A DNA stretch of 23,778 bases from Bacillota bacterium (GCA_023420245.1 JAEZWL010000058.1:1-23778); one strand, 5' to 3'. Shown: positions 1-8,808, counted from the stretch's first letter. The notes: generated from the sequence alone by a model not told the origin. A program made the numbers and translations.

Positions 1-14
1 ATCCTTTGTTTCAA
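1..14 (-). CDS. possible 5' end of a divergent gene running off the left edge
   Basis: On the minus strand a GGAGG ribosome binding site (complement of 22-26) lies 7 bases before a TTG codon (complement of 12-14), followed by AAA CAA AGG to the window edge. This is the expected arrangement of a gene start, but only four codons are visible, so nothing can be said about the product. The spacing is the only support and it could be chance. Confidence 0.25.
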
Positions 15-541
15 TTTCGTTCCTCCGTTTTCGTTTCGTTCTTCCTGTTTTTCTTCCTGCTTCCCATGTTTTCACTGAATCAAAGAGTATGCAAATCAAT
101 GGAATGCGTTTGTGCCATGAAGGATGAAAACAATCTGCCGCTGTATTTCGCCGATAACTCAAGTCTGGCAAAAAAATTCTTCGCGAAAGTTGTTTTTCTT
201 TCATGGATAACTGTTTAAATGGAATTATTGATGGGATAAAAATAGCAACAATGCACAAACAAAATGGGAATGATTGCTTCTAATTATAGAAATTCTTCCG
301 GATTATGTCAAGTAAACAGAAGCAAAACCATAAATTAACAAATTTAGATAATATCTAATAGCAAGTAGCATTTATAAATTCTTAATTGACAAAATTATTT
401 AAAATCTTTAGAATTATAGTTATAATTTCAATTTGTAATAATCTATTGCTCTTGATTCTGGATTGGCCAGTTATAATATAGAGCCGCATGATATTAACAG
501 CCTGAAATATTTGTATTCATAATCTTAAGGAGGTAAAAATT
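15..541. other. long AT-rich intergenic region, no convincing gene
   Basis: This stretch separates a possible divergent gene at the left edge from the lipoprotein at 542. It is markedly AT-rich from about 220 onward. A 70-codon frame at 6-218 has a hydrophobic start but no ribosome binding site, so it is not called. The one clear signal is the promoter at 386-414. No RNA gene or recognisable riboswitch was seen. Confidence 0.6.
386..414 (+). promoter_or_regulatory. sigma-A type promoter for the lipoprotein at 542
   Basis: TTGACA (386-391) and TAGAAT (409-414) are separated by exactly 17 bases, close to the housekeeping consensus. A second TATAAT (472-477) lies nearer the gene but has no -35 at good spacing. 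Transcription from the first promoter would leave a leader of about 120 bases before the ATG. Confidence 0.6.
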
Positions 542-1210
542 ATGCGCAAAATCCTTTTAACTGTTTGTTCTATCATAATGGCAATTACATTTGTCGCCTG
601 CTCAGCGACGGACGCGATCTCGCAAACGGATACAGTCGTTCCGTCTTCCTTAGAAAAGATTCCTTCTTCAACTGGAAATATTAGAGTAGATGTAGTTTCA
701 GGGGATACTTTGTACAATCCAAAAACGCTTGAAGAAGTAGAGAAGTTATCCGGTTATATCGTAAAAGGACATCTTCAAAATGACGCCAAACAAAAACTTT
801 ATACGCCTGATGCTAAAACAGTAATTTTTGGCGTTACAGTTTCCTCATTTGAAATCACAAAGGTATATAAAGGAAATTTGAAGGAAGGTGACAAAATTCC
901 AGTAGCGGAAAGATATTATACACTCGAAGAAAATGGTAAGACTACTCGTTACGAACTTGACTATGCACCATCAATTCCCGGTCAAGAATACATTTTCTTC
1001 TTAAATAAGGCACCGGATAAAAATGAATTCATGCGCGGATTTTATTCACCGGTAATAAAGGAAACCGGAAGATATGCCGTAATCACGCCAAAGGATAGTA
1101 ACTTTTCTAAGAGGGAGTTAATGTCTGCTAATGAACTAAATCTTGTCAAAACAGACCCAGACATTTATCAAAAAATGTATCAGCAGGTAATCGACAAATA
1201 CATGAAATAG
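542..1210 (+). CDS. small secreted lipoprotein of unknown function
   Basis: This 222-residue protein starts at an ATG preceded by AAGGAGG with good spacing. Residues 1-20 form a lipoprotein signal peptide (basic start MRK, hydrophobic core, lipobox FVAC), so Cys20 should be lipidated and the protein held on the outer face of the membrane. The mature part is mainly beta-rich. It has a stretch (about 98-150) with the pattern E-I-x-x-V-Y-K-G-x-L-K-x-G-D followed by a G-x-E-Y-I-F-F-L strand. Similar patterns occur in uncharacterised Gram-positive extracellular proteins, and I cannot assign an activity. The gene is more AT-rich than the purL-alr genes next to it and stands alone behind its own promoter, which suggests an accessory gene. 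The lipoprotein call is firm; the function is unknown. Confidence 0.85.
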   Translation: MRKILLTVCSIIMAITFVACSATDAISQTDTVVPSSLEKIPSSTGNIRVDVVSGDTLYNPKTLEEVEKLSGYIVKGHLQNDAKQKLYTPDAKTVIFGVTVSSFEITKVYKGNLKEGDKIPVAERYYTLEENGKTTRYELDYAPSIPGQEYIFFLNKAPDKNEFMRGFYSPVIKETGRYAVITPKDSNFSKRELMSANELNLVKTDPDIYQKMYQQVIDKYMK

Positions 1211-1223
1211 CTCTAACAAACAG

Positions 1224-1248
1224 GTCGCCCGGCAAGATACCGGACGAC
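1224..1248 (+). terminator. weak hairpin after the lipoprotein gene
   Basis: GTCGCCCGG pairs with CCGGACGAC around a 7-base loop with one C-A mismatch, 13 bases after the stop codon. The T-run that should follow is poor (TTCAAT), so termination here may be inefficient. Confidence 0.35.
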
Positions 1249-1295
1249 TTCAATAAAAACCACAAGAACGTATTTTAGTAAATGATATTAAAACT

Positions 1296-1323
1296 CTCGC
1301 AGGCAGATTGAAATGCCCGCGAG
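1296..1323 (-). terminator. terminator of the purL-alr transcript
   Basis: CTCGCAGGCA pairs with TGCCCGCGAG around an 8-base loop with one mismatch, 11 bases beyond the alr stop codon. On the minus strand the hairpin is followed by AGTTTTAAT, a short T-run, as expected for an intrinsic terminator. Confidence 0.5.
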
Positions 1324-1334
1324 GGATTTATTGG

Positions 1335-2522
1335 CTATTTAGAAATATAGTCCAGCTCTCCGATTTCTTTTCCGCGCTTATAGAAGATACGCGGCACCCG
1401 CTTGGAGACCATGCAGACCAGCTCATAATTGATGGTTTGGTTCAGCTCGGCAAGCTCGTCTACCGGCAGAAAGCTCTCGCCGTCGCGACCGAACGCCGTG
1501 ACCGTGTCGCCCTCCTGAACCTCCGGAACGGAGGTTACGTCCAGCATCAGCTGGTCCATACATACCCGACCGACAATTTTGGCTTTTTTCCCCCTGACCA
1601 GCATACTGCCCTGCTGATACAGGTGGCGGAGGTAGCCGTCCGCGTAGCCGATCGGAACCGTGGCGACCCTCGTCTGCTCCGGGGCGGTAAACTCACAGCC
1701 ATAGCTTACGCTGGTTTCCGGCTCAATTGTTTTCACCAGAGAAACCACGCTTTTCAGCTCCATCGCGGGGATCAGGTCTCCCGGGTTTTTCAGCTTGCCG
1801 GAGGGCTGCAGACCGTATAAAACGATTCCCGGGCGAACCATGTCGAGCTGCATTTCCGGGTAATCAAAGATTGCGGCGGAATTCGCGCAATGCCGGATTT
1901 TAAACTGGATGCCGCAGCGTTTCAGCCTGGAAATCGCGTCCATCAGGTTTTCAAACTGCGCACAAGTGTAGGCGCGCCCGTCGTCTCCTTCATCGGCAAC
2001 CGCAAAGTGCGTAAAAATGCCCTCTGCCTCAATGCCGGGCAGCTTGCAGACCTTGTGGATATCCTCAATTGTCTGCGTGTCCCGTTCCTTGTTCTGATAA
2101 AAGAAGCCAATCCGGCTCATGCCCGTATCTAGCTTGATATGCGCGCGTACCGTAACGCGCGCCTTTACCGCTTCATAAGAAAGCTTTAATCCGTAACCCA
2201 GAGAAAGCACCGCCTGTGCGATATTCAGCTCGCTCAGCTTTTTTGCTTCGGAGGGCGGCGTATAGCCGAGAATTAAAATCGGCAATTCGAGACCCGCCGC
2301 GCGGAGTTGCTCCGCTTCCTCCAGATTGGAGACAGCGAACCAGGCTGCGCCAAGCTCCTCGTATTCCTTTGCCAGTGCAATCGCGCCGTGCCCGTAGCCA
2401 TCCGCTTTAATTACGCAGCAGACCTTGGTTTCGGGACTCAGACGGTCGCAGATGATTTTAAAATTCCGGTCAATTGCGTCGAGGCTGATCTCAGCCCAGG
2501 TTCTTTTGAGATATTTACTCAT
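1335..2522 (-). CDS. alr: alanine racemase
   Basis: This PLP enzyme interconverts L- and D-alanine in the cytoplasm and supplies D-alanine for peptidoglycan. The PLP-binding lysine lies in the motif VIKADGYGHG (Lys39 counted from the ATG used here). The C-terminal beta domain carries the catalytic tyrosine in a VSYG motif and the GRVCMDQ motif typical of the family. The length of 395 residues is normal. The reading frame extends to a GTG at 2534, but AGGTGAG sits just ahead of the ATG at 2522, so I choose the ATG; the GTG itself falls inside that ribosome binding site. The gene begins 17 bases after the end of the purL frame on the same strand and is followed by a hairpin, so it is probably the last gene of a purL-alr transcript. 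The two products act in different pathways, so the pairing is likely incidental. Confidence 0.95.
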   Translation of the reverse strand: MSKYLKRTWAEISLDAIDRNFKIICDRLSPETKVCCVIKADGYGHGAIALAKEYEELGAAWFAVSNLEEAEQLRAAGLELPILILGYTPPSEAKKLSELNIAQAVLSLGYGLKLSYEAVKARVTVRAHIKLDTGMSRIGFFYQNKERDTQTIEDIHKVCKLPGIEAEGIFTHFAVADEGDDGRAYTCAQFENLMDAISRLKRCGIQFKIRHCANSAAIFDYPEMQLDMVRPGIVLYGLQPSGKLKNPGDLIPAMELKSVVSLVKTIEPETSVSYGCEFTAPEQTRVATVPIGYADGYLRHLYQQGSMLVRGKKAKIVGRVCMDQLMLDVTSVPEVQEGDTVTAFGRDGESFLPVDELAELNQTINYELVCMVSKRVPRIFYKRGKEIGELDYISK

Positions 2523-2539
2523 ATTACCGCTCACCTGGT

Positions 2540-3001
2540 TTATTTAAAGTATTTTACGCCGGATTCAAAGATTTTCTGGTCTTTTTCACCCGGAACATTT
2601 GCGTATAAATGACCGCCCTTGCGCTCGGAATGCGCCATTTTGCCGAGGATACGCCCGTCGGGGCTGGTAATACCCTCTACCGCGCATACGGAGCCGTTTG
2701 GGTTCCATTCAATCCTGCCGCTTGGCTCGCCTCCCGGAGTGGTATACTGCGTGGCAATCTGCCCGTTGGCAATCAGCGTCTTCATGACCTCGTCTCCGGC
2801 GACGAAGCGACCTTCTCCGTGGGATACCGGAACGGCGAATACCTCGCCTGCGTTAACGCCCGCAAACCACGGGGATTTCACCGAGGTTACGCGCGTGTAA
2901 ACCATGCGCGACACATGGCGGCCCAGCGTGTTGAAGGTAAGGGTAGGGGCGTCCTTGTTTGGCTCCGTGATTTCGCCGTAAGGCACCAGCCCGAGCTTGA
3001 T
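2540..3001 (-). pseudogene. purL: C-terminal part of PurL, cut off by an in-frame stop
   Basis: These 153 codons continue the purL frame without any shift after the TAA at 3002-3004. They begin IKLGLVPYGEI, which is what normally follows GICNGFQA-L in the glutaminase domain of single-chain PurL. The segment carries the remaining catalytic-triad residues, His and Glu in the motif AHSER near the C-terminus. If the stop is real and not suppressed, this piece would need its own start. A GTG exists at 2986, but I see no ribosome binding site in front of it. Alone it would be half a glutaminase and inactive. The simplest reading is that this is the tail of the same gene. Confidence 0.85.
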
Positions 3002-6000
3002 TTAAGCCTGAAAACCGTTGCAGATGCCCAGCATCAGACCGTCGCGGTTTTTCAGCAGGTCGCTGACCGCCTCGGCAATCTTCGGGTTGCGGAAGGTCGT
3101 CGCGATAAACTTGCCGGAGCCGTCCGGCTCGTCGCCGCCGGAAAAACCGCCCGGCAGCATAATGATCTGCGATTGACGGATGGCTTTTTCCATGCGTTCG
3201 ATGGTGTATTCGATATCCGCCGGATTCAGGTTGCGTACCACAAGGATTTCCGCCTGCGCGCCCGCCTGTTCAAAGGCTCTCGCGCTGTCGTATTCGCAGT
3301 TTGTTCCGGGGAACACGGGGATAAACACGCGGGGCTTCGCGGCTTTGATCGCCGGAGCCTTTTGGCTGCGCCCGGTAGCAAGGGGGATATCATAAGACAC
3401 AGGCGTTTCCTTCGCGCTGCCCGGGAATATCTTTTCCAGGGTTCCGCTCCACGCGGAAATCAGGGCATCCAGCTCCATTGCTTCCTCACCGAGGGTGATT
3501 TGCGGTTCTTCGGCGGTTTTGCCGAGGATAACGGCATCCAGCACGGGTTCCATGGCAATGGTGCTGCCTTTTGCCAGCTCTACCACGATAGACCCGGAAG
3601 CCGGGGCGAACAGGGTATTCGCGTTTAGAACATGCTCGTTAAAGATAAAGCCCAGCTTGTTGCCGAAGCACATTTTCGCCACGGCCGCAGCGACGCCGCC
3701 TTCCTTGACAACAGAGGCGGAAATCACACTCTTCTCCGCGATTAATTTTAGAATTGCGGGATAGTACCGCTTCAGCTTCTCCCAGTCCGGCAGCAGGGTG
3801 TCGGCGTTCTCCGGGAGCGGGAAGAGCATAACCGCAGAACCCGCGTTTTGGAATGCGGCGGAAATGGTTTTGCTTGCCCTGGTCATCGTGACCGCAAAGC
3901 TGACAAGGGTGGGCGGAACGTCGAGCTGCTCAAACGAGCCGCTCATGCTGTCCTTGCCGCCGATGGCGGGAAGCCCCAGCTTCATCTGCGCGGTGAGCGC
4001 GCCGAGAAGCGCGGCAGCCGGTTTGCCCCAACGCTTCGGGTCGGTGTTGAGACGTTCAAAATATTCCTGAAAGGTCAGGCGTGACTTCATCGGGTCCGCA
4101 CCAATCGCCGCCAGCCTGGAAAGGCTTTCCACAACCGCGTAGGCGGCGCCGTGGAACGGGCTGAACCGGGCAATTCCCGGAATATAGCCGTAGGACATCG
4201 CGGTTGCGTCGTCGGTTTCGCCGTGAAGCACCGGGAGCTTGGCAGCCATTGCCTCCTCGGGGGTAAGCTGATATTTACCGGCGAACGGCATCAATACGGT
4301 GGAAGCGCCGATGCTTGCGTCAAAACGCTCGCTGAGCCCCTTCTGGCTGCAAACCTCCAGACGGGCGAGATTGTCTTTGAACGCTTTGCAGAGGGATTTA
4401 TTCTTTAAGCAATCCGGTACAAGCGTGCGGTAATAATTCTCCGGGTTGACCGCTTCAATGGTTACGTTGTTTTTCTGGGTTACGCCGTTGGTGTCCAGAA
4501 ATGCACGGCTGATGTCCACAATGGTATCCTCGCGCCACTTCATGCGTAAGCGCGGTTCCTTCGTCACAACCGCTACCACCTGCGCGTTCAGGTTTTCCTC
4601 AGACGCCGCCGCGATAAAGGATTCTACGTCCGAAGGGGAGAGGACGACCGCCATTCTTTCCTGTGATTCGGAAATGGCAAGCTCGGTGCCGTCCAACCCC
4701 TCGTATTTTTTCGGAACCTGATTCAGATCAATCTTTAATCCGTCCGCCAGCTCGCCGATGGCGACGCAGACGCCGCCCGCGCCGAAATCGTTGCAGCGCT
4801 TAATCAGCCGGGAAACCTGAGGATTGCGGAACAGGCGCTGAATTTTTCGTTCGGTAGGCGGATTTCCTTTTTGCACCTCCGCGCCGCAAACCTCGATGGA
4901 CTGCTCGGTGTGCGCCTTGGAGGAGCCGGTGGCTCCGCCGCAGCCGTCACGTCCGGTACTGCCGCCCAGCAGGACGATGATGTCGCCCTCCTCGGGGACA
5001 AAGCGGACGACGTTTTCCTTTGGGGATGCGCCGATAACCGCGCCGATTTCCATGCGCTTTGCAACGTAGCCGGAATCATAAAGCTCGGTCACCTGCCCGG
5101 TGGCAAGTCCGATCTGGTTGCCGTAGGAGCTGTAGCCGTGTGCCGCGCCTGTGGTGATCTTACGGGAGGGGAGCTTGCCGTGGAGCGTATTTTCAAACGC
5201 AACGCGGGGGTCGCCGGAGCCGGTGACACGCATTGCCTGATAAACGTAGGCTCTGCCGGAGAGCGGGTCGCGGATTGCGCCGCCGAGGCAGGTCGCCGCG
5301 CCGCCGAACGGCTCAATTTCCGTCGGGTGGTTGTGGGTTTCGTTCTTAAATTGTACCAGCCACGGTTCCGTTTTGCCGTCAATCGTAACCGGAACCTCGA
5401 TGGAGCAGGCATTGATCTCCTCGCTCAGGTCAAGGTCGGGAATCAGCCCTCGCTTGCGGAGCAGCTTCATGCCGATGACCGCCATATCCATGAGGGAAAC
5501 GGGGCGGTCTGTTTCGCCGTAAACCTCACGGCGCGCGTCGTAATACGCTTTTAACGCGTCCTCAATCGCGCCGCTGACAGCGGAACGCTCGATCTGAATG
5601 TTTTCCAAACGGGTGGAGAAGGTGGTGTGGCGGCAGTGGTCGCTCCAGTAGGTATCGATGACGCGAAGCTCGGTCACACTTGGGTCGCGCTTTTCCTGGT
5701 CGCGGAAATAATCGCGGCAGAAGGCAAGGTCCTCCATGCTCATGGCGAAGCCCATCGTTTTATAATAATGCTCCAGCTCCTGCCTGTTCCACCGGATAAA
5801 GCCTGTCACCCGTGCGACATCTGCCGGAACCTCTGCGGTAAGCTCTAGTGATTCCGGCTTTTTCAGAGAAGCGAGGCGGCTTTCTACCGGGTTTACCATA
5901 TAGCTCTTGACTTTATCGAGCTGTTCTTCGGTCAAGCTGCCCTTCAGGGCAATGACACGCGCGGTAATTACCTGCGGACGCTCGCCCTGCGTTAAAAGCT

Positions 6001-6313
6001 GCACGCACTGCGCGGCGGAGTCGGCACGCTGGTCGTACTGCCCGGGCAGGTATTCCATCGCGAAAACGGAGAAGCCCTGCGGCAGGGGATACTCCTCGTC
6101 GTAGACGTTGTCCACATTGGGCTCGGAAAAAATGGTTCCTCTTGCGGCTTCAAATTCTTCTCTGCTCAGCCCGGAAATATCATACCGGTTAATCAGGCGA
6201 AGCTCCTCAATTGCTTCCATCCCCAGGTTCTCGATCAAATCCGACTTTATGTGCTGTGCTTCCACGTCAAAGCCGTTTTTCTTCTCCACAAATACTCTGA
6301 TAACGTCAGACAT
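3002..6313 (-). CDS. purL: phosphoribosylformylglycinamidine synthase, truncated by an in-frame stop
   Basis: PurL converts FGAR to FGAM with ATP and glutamine in step 4 of purine synthesis. This is the long single-chain form, with synthase and glutaminase in one protein. Visible parts are a PurS-like N-terminal region (about 1-150), a linker with YWSDHCRHTTF (222-232), the ATP/FGAR-binding motif FKNETHNHPTEIEPFGG (from about 322), a glycine-rich GGSTGRDGCGG loop, a second synthase half with GGKDSMSG, and a class I glutamine amidotransferase domain from about 995 with PGTNCEYDSARAF, LPGGFSGGDEPDG and GICNGFQ (nucleophile Cys1098). The frame ends in TAA at 3002-3004, five residues after the nucleophile, where the family has a leucine. 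The rest of the domain continues in frame to 2540, about 1257 codons in all. The ATG is preceded by GGGGGAAAT. A truncated product might keep ammonia-dependent synthase activity but should lose glutamine use. Confidence 0.93.
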   Translation of the reverse strand: MSDVIRVFVEKKNGFDVEAQHIKSDLIENLGMEAIEELRLINRYDISGLSREEFEAARGTIFSEPNVDNVYDEEYPLPQGFSVFAMEYLPGQYDQRADSAAQCVQLLTQGERPQVITARVIALKGSLTEEQLDKVKSYMVNPVESRLASLKKPESLELTAEVPADVARVTGFIRWNRQELEHYYKTMGFAMSMEDLAFCRDYFRDQEKRDPSVTELRVIDTYWSDHCRHTTFSTRLENIQIERSAVSGAIEDALKAYYDARREVYGETDRPVSLMDMAVIGMKLLRKRGLIPDLDLSEEINACSIEVPVTIDGKTEPWLVQFKNETHNHPTEIEPFGGAATCLGGAIRDPLSGRAYVYQAMRVTGSGDPRVAFENTLHGKLPSRKITTGAAHGYSSYGNQIGLATGQVTELYDSGYVAKRMEIGAVIGASPKENVVRFVPEEGDIIVLLGGSTGRDGCGGATGSSKAHTEQSIEVCGAEVQKGNPPTERKIQRLFRNPQVSRLIKRCNDFGAGGVCVAIGELADGLKIDLNQVPKKYEGLDGTELAISESQERMAVVLSPSDVESFIAAASEENLNAQVVAVVTKEPRLRMKWREDTIVDISRAFLDTNGVTQKNNVTIEAVNPENYYRTLVPDCLKNKSLCKAFKDNLARLEVCSQKGLSERFDASIGASTVLMPFAGKYQLTPEEAMAAKLPVLHGETDDATAMSYGYIPGIARFSPFHGAAYAVVESLSRLAAIGADPMKSRLTFQEYFERLNTDPKRWGKPAAALLGALTAQMKLGLPAIGGKDSMSGSFEQLDVPPTLVSFAVTMTRASKTISAAFQNAGSAVMLFPLPENADTLLPDWEKLKRYYPAILKLIAEKSVISASVVKEGGVAAAVAKMCFGNKLGFIFNEHVLNANTLFAPASGSIVVELAKGSTIAMEPVLDAVILGKTAEEPQITLGEEAMELDALISAWSGTLEKIFPGSAKETPVSYDIPLATGRSQKAPAIKAAKPRVFIPVFPGTNCEYDSARAFEQAGAQAEILVVRNLNPADIEYTIERMEKAIRQSQIIMLPGGFSGGDEPDGSGKFIATTFRNPKIAEAVSDLLKNRDGLMLGICNGFQA

Positions 6314-6423
6314 ATTTCCCCCGTTCCGCCGCTCAGGTCAAGCAGCTTTCTATCCATTTCATAGAATAATATTAACACAAAAGCACCCTGGAATAAAGCA
6401 AATAAGCTAACATTTCCGTTTTG

Positions 6424-6468
6424 TATAAAAATGACGGGGGGAGGTATGCTCCCACCGTCATTTTTATA
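6424..6468 (-). terminator. strong bidirectional hairpin terminator
   Basis: TATAAAAATGACGG (6424-6437) is perfectly complementary to CCGTCATTTTTATA (6455-6468), with a further inner GGGAG/CTCCC pairing. The T-run is present on both strands. It lies about 80 bases after the transglutaminase-like gene on the minus strand, and upstream of purL, so it separates the two transcripts. Confidence 0.85.
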
Positions 6469-6549
6469 AGTATGGTCTAAAGAATATCTGTCTGTACTGT
6501 GTTCATGAAAGTTTACTTGATAATGCATTCATTTTAAGAAGATGAAAAA

Positions 6550-7470
6550 TCACGAAACCGTTACGGAAATCGATGCCGTGGCGCCGCTCGCGGAGGTGAC
6601 CTTGATAACAGCTGACCCGGCTTTCAGAAACGTGATTTGATAGAGGTCTCCTTTTGCGGAAGACGAAACCGGCGTGACCTTAGCGACATATCCATTGTAT
6701 GACGCGGCAGATGTGGCTTCGCCAATGTTTGATTTTGCGAGGAAGCAGTATGTTTTCCCTGCCTTGCCCGTGTAGCTGGAGGTATCCAACTGAACGGTGG
6801 CCGGTGTAAATGTGATTCCCTGATTCATGGTTTCCGGTGTTGCGTTGTTCCAATCAAAATTATCAAATTTGGTACTGGTAGCCTTGGGAGCGTCGCTATC
6901 CCAGCCATAATGCCTGAGCTTTAATGCTCCGTGCCTCACGGCAGCAATGGCGGCATCACTTTTCAAGAAGTTTTCATATTTATTGTCGCTGGTGCTGTTC
7001 CAGGTAGTGTCGATATGGTACCAGCTGCCGTATAGCTGAACCATATTCCAACCATGATCCATACTGGTGCTGATTACGGTTTTACATGGAATCCCCAGTC
7101 GCTGCATCAGAAGCTTAAAAGCAGCGGAATATCCGGAACAGATTGCATTTTTATCAACAAGGGCGCCGTAGATGGTACAGTTTCGAAGCGGAATTTTTCC
7201 AGCTTTATAATCCTTCATATCGTATTTAATATTTTCAGCAAAGTAATTGTTTACTACTTTGACCTTTTCGATATTGGACATATCCGGTTTTATAGCTGAT
7301 AAAATTTTATTTACTTCTTGTTCCAATTTTATTTTATCAGCTTGAGTTGCAGGGCTGCTGTAGATGACATTTGCGGCAGAGAAATTTGACGTAACGAAGG
7401 TGCCGACAAGCACAGCCAGAATCATGACAAGGGATAAAGTTTTTATCGTTGACTTCATAATTCTCATCAT
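6550..7470 (-). CDS. secreted transglutaminase-like protein with C-terminal Ig-like domain
   Basis: This 306-residue protein has an N-terminal signal peptide (about 1-32, hydrophobic core LSLVMILAVLVGTF) and no lipobox, so it is probably exported. Residues about 60-165 form a transglutaminase/protease core fold with a Cys-His-Asp triad: Cys111 in AICSGYS, His139 in MDHGWN and Asp154 in YHIDTTW. This core family includes peptidases and cross-linking enzymes, and the sequence does not say which. The last ~80 residues look like a bacterial Ig-like (Big_2-type) beta domain, ending AVIKVTSASGATASISVTVS. The start lies 29 bases after the stop of the DUF1015 gene and GTAAGG precedes a tandem ATG, so the two genes probably share a transcript. 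A strong hairpin follows. A role at the cell wall or with extracellular protein is inference. Confidence 0.88.
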   Translation of the reverse strand: MMRIMKSTIKTLSLVMILAVLVGTFVTSNFSAANVIYSSPATQADKIKLEQEVNKILSAIKPDMSNIEKVKVVNNYFAENIKYDMKDYKAGKIPLRNCTIYGALVDKNAICSGYSAAFKLLMQRLGIPCKTVISTSMDHGWNMVQLYGSWYHIDTTWNSTSDNKYENFLKSDAAIAAVRHGALKLRHYGWDSDAPKATSTKFDNFDWNNATPETMNQGITFTPATVQLDTSSYTGKAGKTYCFLAKSNIGEATSAASYNGYVAKVTPVSSSAKGDLYQITFLKAGSAVIKVTSASGATASISVTVS

Positions 7471-7499
7471 TCAGCCTTACTTTCAATATTATTTTGCGT

Positions 7500-8726
7500 C
7501 TATTTAATCTTTCGGCACTCCATATAGAAGCGCTTGTCACAGGCGTGACCCATGGAAAAGGTTTTGCGGGGAAGCGCGCCGTCAATTGCGACGGTTCGGA
7601 ACAGGCTGCTTTTCTCCATTTTGGGGAGGAGGAAGCCGATTGCCGCGCTGTCCTGCGCACAGAGACGCTCCACTACGTCTTCGCCGTGAATATAATCGGT
7701 TTTGCCGCCGATTTTCGCAAGGCAGAGATCGAGGAATTTTTGCAGGGTGCCCACCTCCAGATTGGAGGGCGGGTTCTTAACCCAGATATCCTTTTTCTCC
7801 GTGCCGATGACACAGGTGATACGGTGCCCGTCACAGGGGGTATCGGAGACTTCATAGTATTTGCGAAGCTCGTCCATCAGCTGCGCAGGCTTGGTCTGGA
7901 ACACTACGCGGTGAATCGGCTCGAACTGTAGGGAATCGTCATAAAGGTTTACCACCTCCACCAGCGCCCAGCGGGCGAGGTGGACGGCGGCCTGCTCCGG
8001 CGTCAGCGTCTTTTTCAGCTCTTCGTAGCAGGCTTTGGCGGTAGCCAGGGAGTGGTTTCCGTCGCCGACGGCAAACAGCAGGTTGTCGTTCGCAGGGAGG
8101 CTGTCGAGGGAGGCTTCCATTCTTGCGGCTTCCGCATCGTTCAGGCTGTATCCCCGGAGGCTTCCGCTGTTCTGCATCAGCTTTCCTTCGTATTCAAGCG
8201 TCAGGTTAGATTGATCAATGGGCTCAATGACGGTTTTCTCCGGGTCGTCAATTAATATCATAATGTGCGGCAGCTCCAGCGGAGCGTCGCGGCGGATTTT
8301 TACGCGGGGAGGAATTCGTTCGAGTACGGTTCCCTCGGTGGCGCGGATGGGCGTTTTGCTGCCCGCTTCGTAACGGTACTGCTCCAAATCAAGAGCCATC
8401 ATTACGCCCCGGCGGATTTTTCCGTCTGCCTGCGTGCGTTTCACATAAAGGTAACGGTCTTTCAGTTCACGGAAAACACCATCCGCAAGGTAGCGTTCCA
8501 TGGTGGAATTGATTTGTGAGGCATACGCGGCGGCATCGGTCGATTCCAGATAGCACTCCGGGTACACCATATAGTACGTAGAGGGAAAGTCCCCCGCGAT
8601 TTCCTTCGCTTTATTCCAGTATTCCGGTTCGGAGGTGTACTGGTCGCAGGCGACCACACACCAGTTTTCCGTGGGTACGTTTTTCGGCAGAAGGATATCC
8701 GCCGGTTTAAAATACGGATGCTTCAT
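7500..8726 (-). CDS. DUF1015 family protein
   Basis: This 408-residue protein matches the DUF1015 family from its first residues (HPYFKPADILLPK, then VVACDQYTSEPEYW) to the central GDGNHSLATA motif (221-230), which resembles the DGxH-type motif typical of the family. The family is widespread in anaerobes. Some members have been linked by fold to the ParB/sulfiredoxin-like superfamily, but I know of no established reaction for this branch. The frame extends upstream to 8783, but AGGAGG six bases ahead of the ATG at 8726 fixes the start. No signal peptide or membrane segment is visible, so it is cytoplasmic. It has its own promoter and is followed closely by the transglutaminase-like gene. Confidence 0.88.
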   Translation of the reverse strand: MKHPYFKPADILLPKNVPTENWCVVACDQYTSEPEYWNKAKEIAGDFPSTYYMVYPECYLESTDAAAYASQINSTMERYLADGVFRELKDRYLYVKRTQADGKIRRGVMMALDLEQYRYEAGSKTPIRATEGTVLERIPPRVKIRRDAPLELPHIMILIDDPEKTVIEPIDQSNLTLEYEGKLMQNSGSLRGYSLNDAEAARMEASLDSLPANDNLLFAVGDGNHSLATAKACYEELKKTLTPEQAAVHLARWALVEVVNLYDDSLQFEPIHRVVFQTKPAQLMDELRKYYEVSDTPCDGHRITCVIGTEKKDIWVKNPPSNLEVGTLQKFLDLCLAKIGGKTDYIHGEDVVERLCAQDSAAIGFLLPKMEKSSLFRTVAIDGALPRKTFSMGHACDKRFYMECRKIK

Positions 8727-8778
8727 AAGGAACCTCCTGAGATAAAATAAAATTCTGATTTCACATACTAACCTACTT

Positions 8779-8808
8779 ATCATAGCACAAATGGATTCCC
8801 GCTTGCAA
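8779..8808 (-). promoter_or_regulatory. promoter of the DUF1015 gene
   Basis: On the minus strand TTGCAA (8803-8808) and TATGAT (8779-8784) are 18 bases apart. The -10 lies about 50 bases upstream of the ATG at 8726. Spacing and sequence fit a housekeeping promoter. Confidence 0.55.

Noticed and set aside
6..218. 70-codon plus-strand frame with a hydrophobic N-terminus
   Set aside because: No ribosome binding site, low-complexity Phe/Leu start caused by T-rich DNA, and no resemblance to any protein.
1308..1820. 170-codon frame antisense to alr
   Set aside because: It is a shadow of the strongly conserved alanine racemase frame and has no ribosome binding site.
2986..3004. Possibility that PurL is naturally split into purL and purQ here
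   Set aside because: A natural split falls before the whole glutaminase domain. Here the break lies inside it, after the nucleophile, with no frame change and no new ribosome binding site.
2609..3628. 339-codon frame antisense to purL
   Set aside because: It is long only because purL is GC-rich; the composition is Arg/Gly/His-heavy and the minus strand holds clear PurL motifs.
6314..6423. Purine riboswitch or PurR box upstream of purL
   Set aside because: The leader is only about 110 bases and shows no recognisable purine-riboswitch core or paired PurR boxes.
6247..6528. 93-codon minus-strand frame across the purL leader
   Set aside because: It reads through the terminator hairpin and overlaps the purL start; no family resemblance.
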